Made by a program: the position numbers and the translations under genes
Notes under the pieces: generated by a model
Databases searched by the model: none
Seen by the model: the letters and a program-made list of their open reading frames with translations, nothing else
Told to the model about the DNA's origin: nothing
NCBI GenBank assembly: GCA_002633005.1
Contig: NMRA01000233.1
Span: forward strand, 3,687-65,686
Direction of reading: 5' to 3'
DNA: 62,000 nucleotides
Origin: Phoronis australis
Lineage: Eukaryota > Phoronida > Phoronidae
Part shown: one piece after another, positions 1-10,318 of the stretch
Layout of the letters: every line of letters starts with the position of its first letter
Numbering within the stretch: the stretch's first letter is position 1

Positions 1-479
1 ATGCCCAAAAGACCAAATCCGTTTTTCGTGTTGGCAATAATGACGGGATTGCTTTGGAAATCGTTCTAAGATAAGGTTTGACAAAGAGAGTATTGCGAGT
101 TTCTGAGTGATTCACTAAGGCTTCGATTAAAAATCACATCTTACCAGCAGCTTCTGTTTTTTCATCGTCACTCAGGTTCCATTTTCTTTAAAAATGAAGT
201 AAATTTTCTTCATTGCACAGTGGAGCAGACGACGGAAAAGGAGTAGTAGTGCTCAGCGCCACTGCCGGTCGCCTGCGATATCGCGGGAGAGCCTGTACTT
301 AGCCATAGTTCCGTTACGAATGCGCCGTGTTCAGAATTTGACACTTGAAATTGGATTTGAGGCCCCCCCAACACTAAAACTTCATACATTTAAATCTTTT
401 TTCATCCGTATAATTTTAATTACCGGGGTTAATTAATAAACTCAACATTCCCCTACGCTCTTACTGTTTTATTTTTTGC
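1..479. other. spacer, no gene seen
   Basis: No open frame of note and no recognisable domain. The right part leads into a G-rich tract and a hAT-like transposon terminus, so some of this stretch may be the body of that element. Confidence 0.4.
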
Positions 480-524
480 GGCAGCCAAGGGGGGGGGGGG
501 CCGGGCAGCCCTAAATCCGCCTAT
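480..524 (-). mobile_element. hAT-like non-autonomous element terminus
   Basis: Read on the minus strand, this begins CATAGGCGGATTTAGGG and runs into a C/G homopolymer. It resembles the CAGTGGCGGATTTA end seen on + at 61,510 and the termini of many animal hAT MITEs. It abuts the MITE copy at 525 exactly where that MITE's left terminal inverted repeat should be, so it may have inserted there. The other end was not found with confidence. Confidence 0.35.
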
Positions 525-922
525 GATCTTTGTACTCGAAACGAACTCGAAACTATTTTTGGCAATTTCTCTGCTCCTTTTGTGCGAAGTTAAGATAATT
601 GGTTATCGGACTGTGCTCGAATACATTATAGTTTATGCATAGGAGTTTCTAGTTCAAGTTTGCCCTTGAAGACCCTTATATTAATTCGTGCTACACTAAA
701 ACTCGAGTAAAAACTCGAAATTTCGAGTTCCAACTCGAACTTATTGCTTTAATATTGGGTTTACAAACTGTGAACTAAGGACAATAAATTATCTACGTAA
801 GTTATTGTGTACTCGAGCATAGAATAATAGACACTTATCTTGATTTCGCCCAAAAGTAGAGTAGAAAATGCCAAACCTAATTTCGAGTTCCATTTCGAGT
901 AAAAAGATTGGAGACCGGGCCC
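525..922 (+). mobile_element. MITE copy 1 (GGCCCGGTCTC family)
   Basis: About 400 bp closely matching the complete copy at 8,724-9,124. Shared features include repeated ACTCGAA / TTCGAGT words and the right terminus GAGACCGGGCC. The left terminal 11 bp are missing or replaced. No coding capacity is seen. Open frames crossing it (for example on + from 868) are chance. Confidence 0.75.
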
Positions 923-2580
923 TGACCGTAGAGTTAGCATCTTTGGGAAGACTAACCGCCTTGACCGCCTTCATTATTGTTTTATGGACCGTAGCACGTC
1001 TAGCGAGCGTGTGCGATCAGGATATCTTAGGGAACACGCTCATTCGATACAATACCCATCATTTTTCGTACCACGTTATAACTGTATACATAACATGCGC
1101 TCACCCAGCCTTTAATAGCACGCAGTGGGCTCCAACTTTTTTCTGGCGATGTAACCTTTTGCTGACAAAAAAGCGGCAAGGACTTAAAAAAACGAGGTAC
1201 CACATTCGGAACCGTGACCTACGCGTCTGCTCCTTGTTAGTGGACTTTTGTCTCGTTGTCTCGGAGTTTTTGTTTCTCTGAGACGGCCGCGTTTTGCCAC
1301 CGTTCCGGCGCCGGCCCAATGCTGGGGGGGGGTTCGTTCGAGCCGGCCCCCGAGCCCCCTTGGGTGCGCGCATGTATAAGCAGAAATTGATAAACGTCAG
1401 TTATTCGTGGCACAAAATGGACCCTTACTTTGTTTTCTAACGGAATTTTCAGGAACTGGAACTGTTTTCAACAGCCTAAAACCATATGCAGGCGTATGCC
1501 GCATTGAAGACCATTGTTTCCTCCACTGTGAACATTTTAAAGCCTCTAACGTCACTGCGCGTCGTATTCATATGATCGGGGAGATCGGCGAATTTTTAGA
1601 TATACTAAAGCTCCTTGCCACTTCCCAAACCTCTTTCCAAGCAACACAATTTTTAACTGACCAATCGTATCAATTTATACCTTAAAACCCAGAACGATTG
1701 AACATTTTCAAGGCATCCTGCTTTCACTGCATTCTTGCTGGTTTCCAACGTCTGCGCTAGTGCATGGGTAGAGAACAGGTAACTCGCGTTTTACCACTGA
1801 CTGGCTGCACTCTTTTTCAATCTGTCACGAACTGCAAAGATGCACGGTGAACTTATAGGACCCACTGAAGAGTCAAACACAACATACATTCAAGCCACAC
1901 CGATGCCACAAGTCAATCTGTGTTCAGCTCTGCATCGATGTTATCAGTAAAACATCAAGTAAAATCTTTCCTTAGCGAAAATTAATCAAATTTACTCACC
2001 TTGCCCGCCTTCCGGGCGTTCTCGATCGCGGGTTGTGGCCGGGGTGTGCAAGGGTCTCCAATAAAGGCCGACAGGTTTTCCGTGCGGAAAAATTTATGAT
2101 GAAAGACCTTTTTATCCGCTGGCATCACCGACAGGCGTCGTAGAGACGTATAATCGGAAGCACTACCGAAGCGAGTCATACGACCGGCCCGCACTTCATC
2201 TTTCGGGTCTGAACTTTTGTTTGCGATTTAATTTGGTACATGGTGATTGTGTAACATTTCTTGATTAATTGTTTGTGAGTAACGTGTTTATGCATTTACT
2301 GTAAAGGAAGAATTACATATAATGGTTAACTAAATTATTGCTGTTGATGACTTAACATTTTGTCTCAGGAATTAAAGGAGATTGATGTGACAGTCATTTA
2401 TTGAGTTTCTAACAGATTATGCTAGTTCCGGTTATCACGTGTTACTATGACATATAACCTGCAGAGTGCATAGTTTTGTTTCATGTGTTTTAGTTTCTTT
2501 AATGTAGATTACTTTGACAGTACATTTCTTCGTAAACTAACGATGTTTCAGAGATAACGTCGGTATTAGATATAAAAGCG
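923..2580. other. spacer, no gene recognised
   Basis: Includes a G+C-rich patch near 1,280-1,370 with a nine-G run. Short open frames on both strands (868-1,281 +, 1,407-1,685 +, 1,982-2,194 -) show no domain, repeat or splice structure I can support. Confidence 0.4.
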
Positions 2581-2584
2581 TTAA

Positions 2585-4282
2585 TGGAGAATGCCACTCG
2601 ATTTAATTAGTCATACCGTCTTAATCGGTCAGTATCCACATCGCCTCTTATACGGTCGACCTCATCTTGCTGAGAGGTGTCGCGTTAGTTAACCTGTGAG
2701 GAAGATGAGAAACGACGCAGCGACGTCAGTGGTTCATCTGAAGAGTGAATGCCGCTATATTGCGGTGCATCGTTCCCGCTTGTCAGAACTATGAAGCTGC
2801 GAAGAAAGCCAGTATATCGTTTTTTCGACTTCCTCGAGAGTCCGAAATGCTTAGGAAGTGGGTCGCGGTCATAGTGAAGATTGAAAAGTACGCTGTTAAT
2901 AGCAAATATGAGGCCGTGAAACATCTCCGTGTTAGTGGCCGGCATTTCGTCGACAGTGATATCTCTGACGAATTCTGGCTTACCAAAGAACAATCCATAC
3001 CTTCCGTTTGCCTGCGCATGTTCACGGCTCCTCTCCATCATTTCTTGATCAGTTTATTCCGTTCGACCTGATAGCCTGTGAAACCTAACGATCCGACCCG
3101 TGAACTAGCCTTCGTCGGATGAGCTCTCGACTAAGTCGGGATTGGCACCGGACGATCGAGTTGCCATGAAGCCAGGACTTATATTATTCTGCGTTCTGTT
3201 TCAAAATGAATTATTCTTACCCTAACCAATGCTTATATAAAACTGAAACAAAGTCTGTCTCATTAGATACAATTTGTCTTGTCTTTGGAGTATTCGTGAG
3301 TGCAAATGTTTTGAGAAGCCAGCAATGAATAAACCACTGCGTTCAGTTACCGGATTTAGATGCAATAAAGGTATTTGACCGGGCAGGCTGCCGAGGCCGT
3401 GATAGCGCATGCTAATTCAGTGTTTGCTGATAGAAAGCTGTTGTGAAACAATAACTCGATTTGATATGCTATGGTCACATGTTAGGGAATCCTTATTTAG
3501 ATATACAAATACATTATTCAAATCATTATACAACCTTTGCCCACGGTTCTATACGGTGGAAGGGGAAGTGAACCTGACTTCGCGGCCCCTGACAATTAAG
3601 TAGATTTTCAGTTTCGTGGCTAATTCACCTAAATAATTACGAGCACATTATTTGTGGCTCACTAATATAGTCTTTTCGTGACTGGAGGATTAGTTTCCAA
3701 CTTAAGTTGGTTTATGTTCGTGATGTCCAGAAGCGGTGGCCGCCGCTGACGAGCTTGATCCGGTTCCGAGCCACCGGCGGAGAGTAACAAGCGTTTTGTG
3801 TGTTTAGAACTAAAAAAATCGCAAGTCTAACAGTACAACACACAGCTATGTTCCCCTTTCTGTATTTCACGGAAGAATGATTCGAATTTATCACCAAACA
3901 GACCCAAACTCCCGCGATCGACCATGAAAAATTGGCCTACCCCGGCGAACTCTGCAGGCTACGGTAAGTTCAAATGCCTATAAATTCGTAACAGTGAAAT
4001 AAAACAACACGTTTGTTCAAGAACTCGTATTTGTAAAGGGTTTATGTCGAATTTCGATGATTTATTGGTGTAAAACGATGAATTCAAGCGACAACTTAAC
4101 ACCAGTAAGCGTGTTGTGAACGGCTGAATAGACTGCGTTCGAACCGATGACGTCATTGGTTAATTTCATTACCTCCGTCTGCCGTTAGGGTGTCGGGTAA
4201 AACAACTGAACTTGCTGTAATCGAGTGGAACTACTCGATCTAACTTGATACAAAATAGGTTGTTTTTGGGTGGCATTCTCCT
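2585..4282 (+). mobile_element. Kolobok-like THAP transposon, copy A
   Basis: The element is bounded by TTAA on both sides (2,581-2,584 and 4,283-4,286). Its imperfect terminal inverted repeats are of the form AGGAGAATGCCACCC; the left end has T for the first A. It carries a THAP zinc-finger remnant near the left end. Copies B (37,199-38,003, minus, internally deleted) and C (48,149-56,181, interrupted) share both ends. TTAA target duplications, RGG-type termini and a THAP domain are traits reported for the Kolobok superfamily; no transposase catalytic core was recognised, so the assignment is an inference. Confidence 0.7.
2745..3020 (+). pseudogene. THAP zinc-finger remnant
   Basis: THAP domains bind DNA through a C2CH zinc site. 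Visible here are the opening Cys-x4-Cys (RCIVPAC), the FFRLP motif, a following Trp (LRKW), and the position of the closing C-x2-H, which reads VSGRHF. The second Cys pair member is Ser here. Copy C keeps Cys at that spot (RVCG) but has lost the His and is frameshifted. The frame then runs into unrelated sequence and stops at 3,071. The zinc site is broken, so this is decayed transposon coding sequence, not a host gene. Confidence 0.65.
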
Positions 4283-4601
4283 TTAAGCGTTCACCAAAGT
4301 CTCGCCGACGATACGGTGACAGTGAGGTTGAATTTATTTTTTCTCTTCCTTAACGCTAAATTTACAAAAGAAGCCAATGTACACATCCGACCTAGCGTGC
4401 GTTCAGTAGACGCTAGGACCTACGCTAGGACCTAGCTAAAACCTAGTCAAAGTCACGTGTTCTCATTTAAAATACACAGCAGTATCTCACGTAATCTCGC
4501 AAAGTCTTGCTTCTTAGCGAGGTCCTAGCGCTACTGAACGGGAGGCTGGTAGATTGCCATCGTCTGAAAGTGGATGGTCACGTGGTTTCCTGGGAGGAAA
4601 A

Positions 4602-4735
4602 TTTTCGGTCTTGGGGTGATACATTTTCTGCCCTGGGGTGATGAACTTTCGGTCCTGAAGTGATAAACTGTTCGGTCCGGACCTGTTGAATTTTGGTCCT
4701 GGCGTGATAAATTATAGGACCTGGCGTGATTCTGG
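4602..4735 (+). repeat. degenerate ~22-bp tandem repeat
   Basis: About six diverged units of the form TTTCGGTCCTGGGGTGATAA follow one another. They explain the minus-strand open frame at 4,578-4,862, which I do not regard as a gene. Confidence 0.6.
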
Positions 4736-4812
4736 TTTTCTTTTGTTCTGCATGTGTCCTGGAATTTTTTTTCGGCTTTGGCTGTCCATAGTCCGCAAAA
4801 CTGAAATTATTT

Positions 4813-5010
4813 TTGCTGCTTACCAGCTCAAGACCCAAATATGCTATGTAGCCAGTCTCCACTGATCTATTTTAAAGACTAAAATGCGTATACATTTGTA
4901 TTTACATAGGCCAAGTAAATACTTTTACTACTATTATAGTTTTATCCAAGTTTACCCACCCAGAGAAATCTCTGCTCACCGACTTAATTTTTGAATTGGT
5001 AAACATCTGG
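4813..5010 (+). repeat. dispersed repeat b, copy 1
   Basis: Shares blocks with 13,195-13,560, for example the shared words AAGACCCAAATATGCTAT and GATCTATTTTAAAGAC, and a later TCCAAGTTT region. Non-coding and of unknown class. Confidence 0.6.
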
Positions 5011-5149
5011 TGCCCATGTTGCCTGTTTACCTGTCACTCGCCGTTTGCGCATAGGGTACATGTATCATTGAAAGCTCCAAGACTTCAAGTGCCTTTTCTC
5101 GTCAGTACTATAGATATTTTATCGTCGAAGAATCAAACCTTGCGCGATT

Positions 5150-5550
5150 CAAGCCTCCTCAATGTAACTTTTATCAGTTCCATGACGACGTTCTGTCGTT
5201 CAGCAACTTTTCCAGACGTGAGGGGGTCTGAACGTACGATAACATCTGGCTCCTTAGTTAACTGCCCAGCATAGTCTTTTATCCCGTATTACAACAAGCA
5301 GGCCAATTATCTCCCTGTCACGGTAGTTGGGCGATTTTGGTGATTCAAAAACTGAACATAATTGGCATTTGACAAGGAATTCAGAAATGCTATTGGTTTA
5401 TGTTCAATTATGTTATAACTTAACTTTCATTTTTAGCAGCACGGCCCAGTCAGACTAAATATGATCTGATTAAAGATTAGAGCAGTTATCGAACAAAAGA
5501 GAGCCGGCCTTCCAACCATCAATGCCAGAACAGAGTTAATCAGTAGCCAT
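5150..5550 (+). repeat. dispersed repeat c, copy 1 (contains empty TTAA site)
   Basis: Aligns with 47,690-48,148, sharing for example ACAACAAGCAGGCCAATTAT. At 5,536-5,539 this copy has an uninterrupted TTAA followed by TCAGT. The other copy carries Kolobok-like element C at the same position. This copy therefore serves as the pre-insertion state of that site. Confidence 0.65.
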
Positions 5551-5779
5551 ATTGACTACAGGGGTGATCTTCCCAACTTGTTGTTGGGCTATAGAATCGA
5601 ACAAGTTGGGAGCAACGGGAAAACGCCGTAATGCAAAGGAGTTTTTCATATATAATTGCGATTAGCGTTATTTGGTTCTGGACAGAAAAAAAACTCACAA
5701 GGGTTGTAACGTACAAGTGTACGAGTTGAGAATGGGAATACCATATTACAAAATACAGCAAAAAAAAAACCATTGACCA

Positions 5780-6633
5780 TAACTAGCAAAAGCTGCATTT
5801 TTGTCGGAGCAGTTCTGTTTCTAAAATGGCACCCATGTTCAGCTCAAGTCTTTGACGATTTTGCACCAATTTGTTCCCTCTAAATATAACGCTATTTGAC
5901 AGCTATTTCAAACCATTAATCTTAAGTTTGTGATAACTTTTAAAACCACTTCCCTACACCAAGAAAGTTGATATGTATTATGACTTTTTACATATGAAGA
6001 TGTCAAATACCGAAAACATTCAATACTAACTATGTAAGCAAACAAGATACAGTGAGAATAATAGAGGACAATCTGAGATAAAAGCAAAAACATCAACCAG
6101 AAACGAAATATGTGAGCAAACTGTAACCAACCATACTACCTACATGCACCTCGCATTGTCACCTGGCTCAATAAGTGCACATTGCTTGGGGAGTTGTTTT
6201 GAGATAAAAATTTTAAAAACGCAAAAAGGTTTTACATGCTAATTTAGGTGAAAATGTGAACTGCAGAGTTTCAGTTTTATGATGTTTATGTAATGACTAC
6301 TTAAAGGTAATTCAAGCTTAAGTGAAGACCTGCAACCTCACGAAGCAGGCCAAGGGTTCAGTGTATCTCACTATACTTCTTCACTGAGGCCGCCAGTTGC
6401 CATGGGTACAAAATAATTTGATTCAGGGTGGCGGAGAATGGATTCATGTTTAATGGCAAGTCACAATTTGTCACGTGTCAAAATTTTCAAACTGTCTCAA
6501 TATTGTCACAATTTTTTGTGCACATCAACTTTTAAGTAGCCTTTGACACATATGAGAGACGCAATATTTTTCAGTGACAGATAATGAGGCATTTCATAAT
6601 TTACAATTTGTGAAAAAGGAATTACCACTTGAT
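5780..6633 (+). repeat. dispersed repeat a, copy 1
   Basis: About 850 bp aligning in direct orientation with 14,232-15,074. Both copies share the CCACTTGAT end. In this copy the LINE tail begins immediately afterwards, whereas the second copy continues, which places the LINE insertion after the duplication. No credible coding sequence; open frames at 5,908 (-) and 14,303 (-) are shared repeat sequence. Confidence 0.65.
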
Positions 6634-9475
6634 TTTATTTATTTATTTATTATTGTGATATTTAAAATGAGGGTGGCCTCTTCAGTGATAGCAATGCTTT
6701 CCAAGAGGGCCCTCAACAAGAAAAACAGTAGTATAATACAATGAAGTAATAAAACAACAATGAAATATACGTAATAAAGATACAATTAAAACAGGTTGAG
6801 AATTAAGACAATGACTAAAGGACAAATAATGGTAAAAATTTAACTAAGACAGTTGAAATAAATTAAGAGTTGATTCTAGACAGTGAGAGTATTTACGACA
6901 ATGAAAAAAATGACATGATTAAGACAGGCAGGGTATAAAAGGTCAATTAAATTACAGACACTTTTTAATATTTACTTTAAAGGTAGCAATTGAATTGGAC
7001 CGTTTAATTTCTGGGGTAAAAGAATTCCATATTATAGCAGTTGCATAGATAAAAGATCTCTTGCCCGTCTCGGTTTTAATTTTTTTAGAATAAACATTGC
7101 CAGCAACAGAAGAACGTGTAGAATATACAGCCTGGTTGCTATTGCTGAGATATGCTGGAGCCAAGCCATTGATACATCTGTACATTCAACAAGCAGAGAG
7201 ATATTTATTTTTTTGTCTTAAATTCATAAATCCCAGCTTGGAATACAAGTCTTCGACCCTAGTGTCCCTAATTTTAGTACCCAGGATAGCCCTGGCGGCC
7301 CTATTTTGGATTACTTGGACTTTGCTGACAAGTGTGTCACTAATGTGCCCCCAAACTGGTAAACAATAATCAATATGAGGCTGAATAATAGAATGGTAAA
7401 GGGTCTTAAGAGTACTGACATTAAGAAATTTGCCTAGACGTTTAAGTACACCGATTTTCTTAGATAATTTCTTTGTGATATGATCTAGGTGCATATTAAA
7501 TTTAATATTGGGATCTAAAGTAAGGCCCAAGTACTTAAACTTGTCAACATTCTCGATGAGAGAACCGTTGATAGAAAGGGATATAGTTTTTGTTGTTTTA
7601 ATTTCTGGTGGGTTCCAAACACCATCGACTTGGTTTTACTAACGTTAAGAGTGAGTTTATTTTGAATCAGCCAGTCATGGATAAGGGCTAGCTCATCGTT
7701 GAGAGAAGTTTCGAGTTCTTTTACTGATCCAGCTGTTGACATAATTGCAGTGTCATCAGCGTATAAAACTGGGACACTGTTGTGGAGGACAGTAGGGAGG
7801 TCGTTAACAAAAATAGTGAATAATAGAGGGCCCAAAATGGAACCCTGAGGTACCCCCGTGATTACGGTTGAGTAGTCAGAAAGTATACCACCGTATTTGG
7901 TGGCCTGTTTACGGTCGTATAAGTAGTTTCTAAACCAAAGGAGTTCGTTATCATTAACTCCATAAGACTCTAGTTTCTGCAATAGGATACCATGGTCCAC
8001 AGTGTCAAAGGCTTTCTTAAGGTCAACAAAGACAGCACCAGTTAGCCTCCCCTGATCCATATTATTAAAGATAAACTCAGTAGCATGAATGTTTGTAGTA
8101 AGAGTGGAATGCAAGGGGCGGAAACCAGACTGTGCTGCCGAGAGAAGGGAATTTTGCTCCAGGAACTGGTGAAGCTGCTTTTGAACACACCTTTCAAGAA
8201 TTTTGGACACTGCAGGGAGGACCGATATTGGTCTATAATTTTCGCAACTTGACTTTTCACCATCTTTAAAAACAGGAGTAACAACTGCCATCTTCCATTC
8301 TCAAGGAATTGTGGCCGTTTTTAAACTTAAATTCATGATATTGGTAAGGGGCTCAGCTATTTGTTGAGACGCCAGTTTTAATAGTTTGGCATCAATGCTA
8401 TCGATGCCACTGGCACTACTAGAGTTCAGAGTTTTTATTTGTTCTCGGACGTAGTCAACTTGAATGTCTTGAAACTTAAATGATATTCCCTCTTGTATCT
8501 TGGGCGGGAGCTCAATAGTTGACATACTGAAATTCTCAGCAAGTTTTTGGCCAATGCCAGTAAAAAAGTCATTAAATGCATTTGCTATTTTACTTTTGTC
8601 CGAAACAAAATCGTTTCCAATTAGAAATCCATTTGCGACAGACTTGGACTTGTTAGGTAAAATTGATTTTATGATTTTCAAGAGAGTTTTCCCGTTAGAT
8701 TTGTTTATTTCATTAATAACTTGGGCCCGGTCTCTAATCTTTGTACTCGAAACGAACTCGAAACTATTTTCGACAATTTCTCTGCTCCTTTTGTGCGAAC
8801 TTAAGATAATTGGTTATCAGACTGTGCTCGAATACATTATAGTTTATGCATAAGAGTTTCTAGTTTAAGTTTGCCCTTGAAGACCCTTATATTCGTGCTA
8901 CAAACTCGAGTAAAAACTCGAAATTTCGAGTTCAAACTCGAGCTTATAGCTTTAATATTGGGTTTACAAACTGTGAACTAAGCGCAATAAATTATCTACA
9001 TAAGTTATTGTGTACTCGAGCATAGAATAATAGACACTTATCTTGAGTTTGCCCAAAAGTAGAGTAGAAAATACCAAACCTAATTTCGAGTTCCATTTCG
9101 AGTAAAAAACTTGGAGACCGGGCCTTGGTCGTAATACTCAGCCTTAGCCCGTTTAAGAGCACTGTTTACCTTATTTCTAGCTTTCTTAAAGATACCCCAG
9201 TCAGATGAATTTCGAGTACGCTGAGCTATTCGCTTCAGGTAATCTCTCTTGCGAGAGAGAGCTATGAGATTATCATTATACCACTCGGGTGATTTGCCCT
9301 TTAATTTCAATTGGATTACGGGGGCATGATTATTAATTACTCTAATGAAACTTGGCTTGAAAATCGTCCAAGCGGCATCGGGGTCAACAGCGGTGGTAAC
9401 GGCGCCCCAATCAATAGCCTGTAGATCTCTGAGAAAGTCTTCGTTATCGAAGGTGTGATATGAATGCAGCATTAA
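6634..9475 (-). mobile_element. 5'-truncated, inactive non-LTR retrotransposon (LINE)
   Basis: Read on the minus strand it encodes the linker after the endonuclease, the reverse transcriptase and a C-terminal domain, ending in a (TAAA)n tail at 6,634-6,655. The apurinic endonuclease domain is missing, a usual 5' truncation. Reverse transcriptase (about 7,500-8,700) shows YRPISVLP, the FDTVDH block, GVPQGSILGP and the catalytic YADD (VLYADDTAI). It is broken by stop codons near 8,298 and 7,186, a frameshift near 7,590, and MITE insertion at 8,724-9,124. The family looks like the CR1/L2-type group, but this needs a phylogeny. Confidence 0.9.
8724..9124 (+). mobile_element. MITE copy 2, complete, inserted in LINE
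   Basis: 401 bp with terminal inverted repeats starting GGCCCGGTCTC and continuing with TACTCGAA and ACTCGAAA matches. It is flanked by a 3-bp direct repeat TTG (8,721-8,723 and 9,125-9,127). Removing the element and one TTG restores the LINE reading frame across the junction, which fixes both ends exactly. No coding sequence. Confidence 0.9.
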
Positions 9476-9505
9476 ATAATTAAGAACACAAATAAGGTGT
9501 GACAA

Positions 9506-10160
9506 TTTCGAATTTATTAAAGAAGAAATTTCTTGACTATTTTTCGAATCAACAAAAAATATTTCCTAATCTTAACAAGGTAGCAAAAACGCCATCTTGT
9601 GACAAGTAGCGGGTAACAGTAATCTTGAAATTGGCGACCTTTTGAGGTTAAATTGCTCATTCTTATAGTGACACTGTTTGAGTTATAAAGCCCAAAAGGA
9701 AGTAGGTGACCACCATTTTTTCATATGGGCATCAAATTAACACATACAAGAAAAAACGATGATGTAACTTTTTGAGTAGAAATCAAAAGTTTATTATTTG
9801 AGGAGCTCAAATTCAGAAAAAAGATTTATCTGCAACTGGCGTCAGAGCATCAGTATCAAAATATACGAAAACGACATTAAACAAAACTGTCATCGTGTAC
9901 CAAAGTTAACTCGTTTTCAAAAGGATTTCAATCATTAAACCAATTTGCCAGAGGTGTCTTTGTGTAGGCGATTGTAAAGAAAACTAATTCGGTGAGCCCA
10001 GCATCTTGCAGAATGGGGGACGACGGTCCCGGGCATTCACATACCAGGGACATTCAATCATTATGAATAAACTTTTTGTAATTTTGTTTCAGGTTTTTTA
10101 ATTTTTTAGTACTAGGTTCCATGCATTTGAATAGAGAGAGTGTCATCCAATAAAAATCGC
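9506..10160. other. spacer, no gene seen
   Basis: Between the LINE 5' end and the glycosyltransferase gene. AT-rich, with no recognised repeat and no convincing open frame. Presumably holds upstream control sequence of the gene that follows. Confidence 0.4.
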
Positions 10161-10162
10161 AT

Positions 10163-10168
10163 TATAAA
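10163..10168 (+). promoter_or_regulatory. possible TATA box of the glycosyltransferase gene
   Basis: TATAAA about 155 bp before the start codon, with a short stretch after it that could serve as 5' leader. In AT-rich DNA such a match can be chance. Confidence 0.25.
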
Positions 10169-10318
10169 ACTTTTCTAGATAATGACCATTCCAAGGATGA
10201 TAATCTTTACCTATTAGACCAATTGAACTGTAAACAGTGCAATGGACCTTGACCTATCATATGCTCCGGGAAGTTCTTATCAGCCAGTGGTTTATTCCCT
10301 TTCAAACAAAGAATTTAC

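Noticed and set aside
868-1281. 137-codon + frame
   Set aside because: Starts inside the MITE and runs into non-coding sequence; no domain or codon pattern seen.
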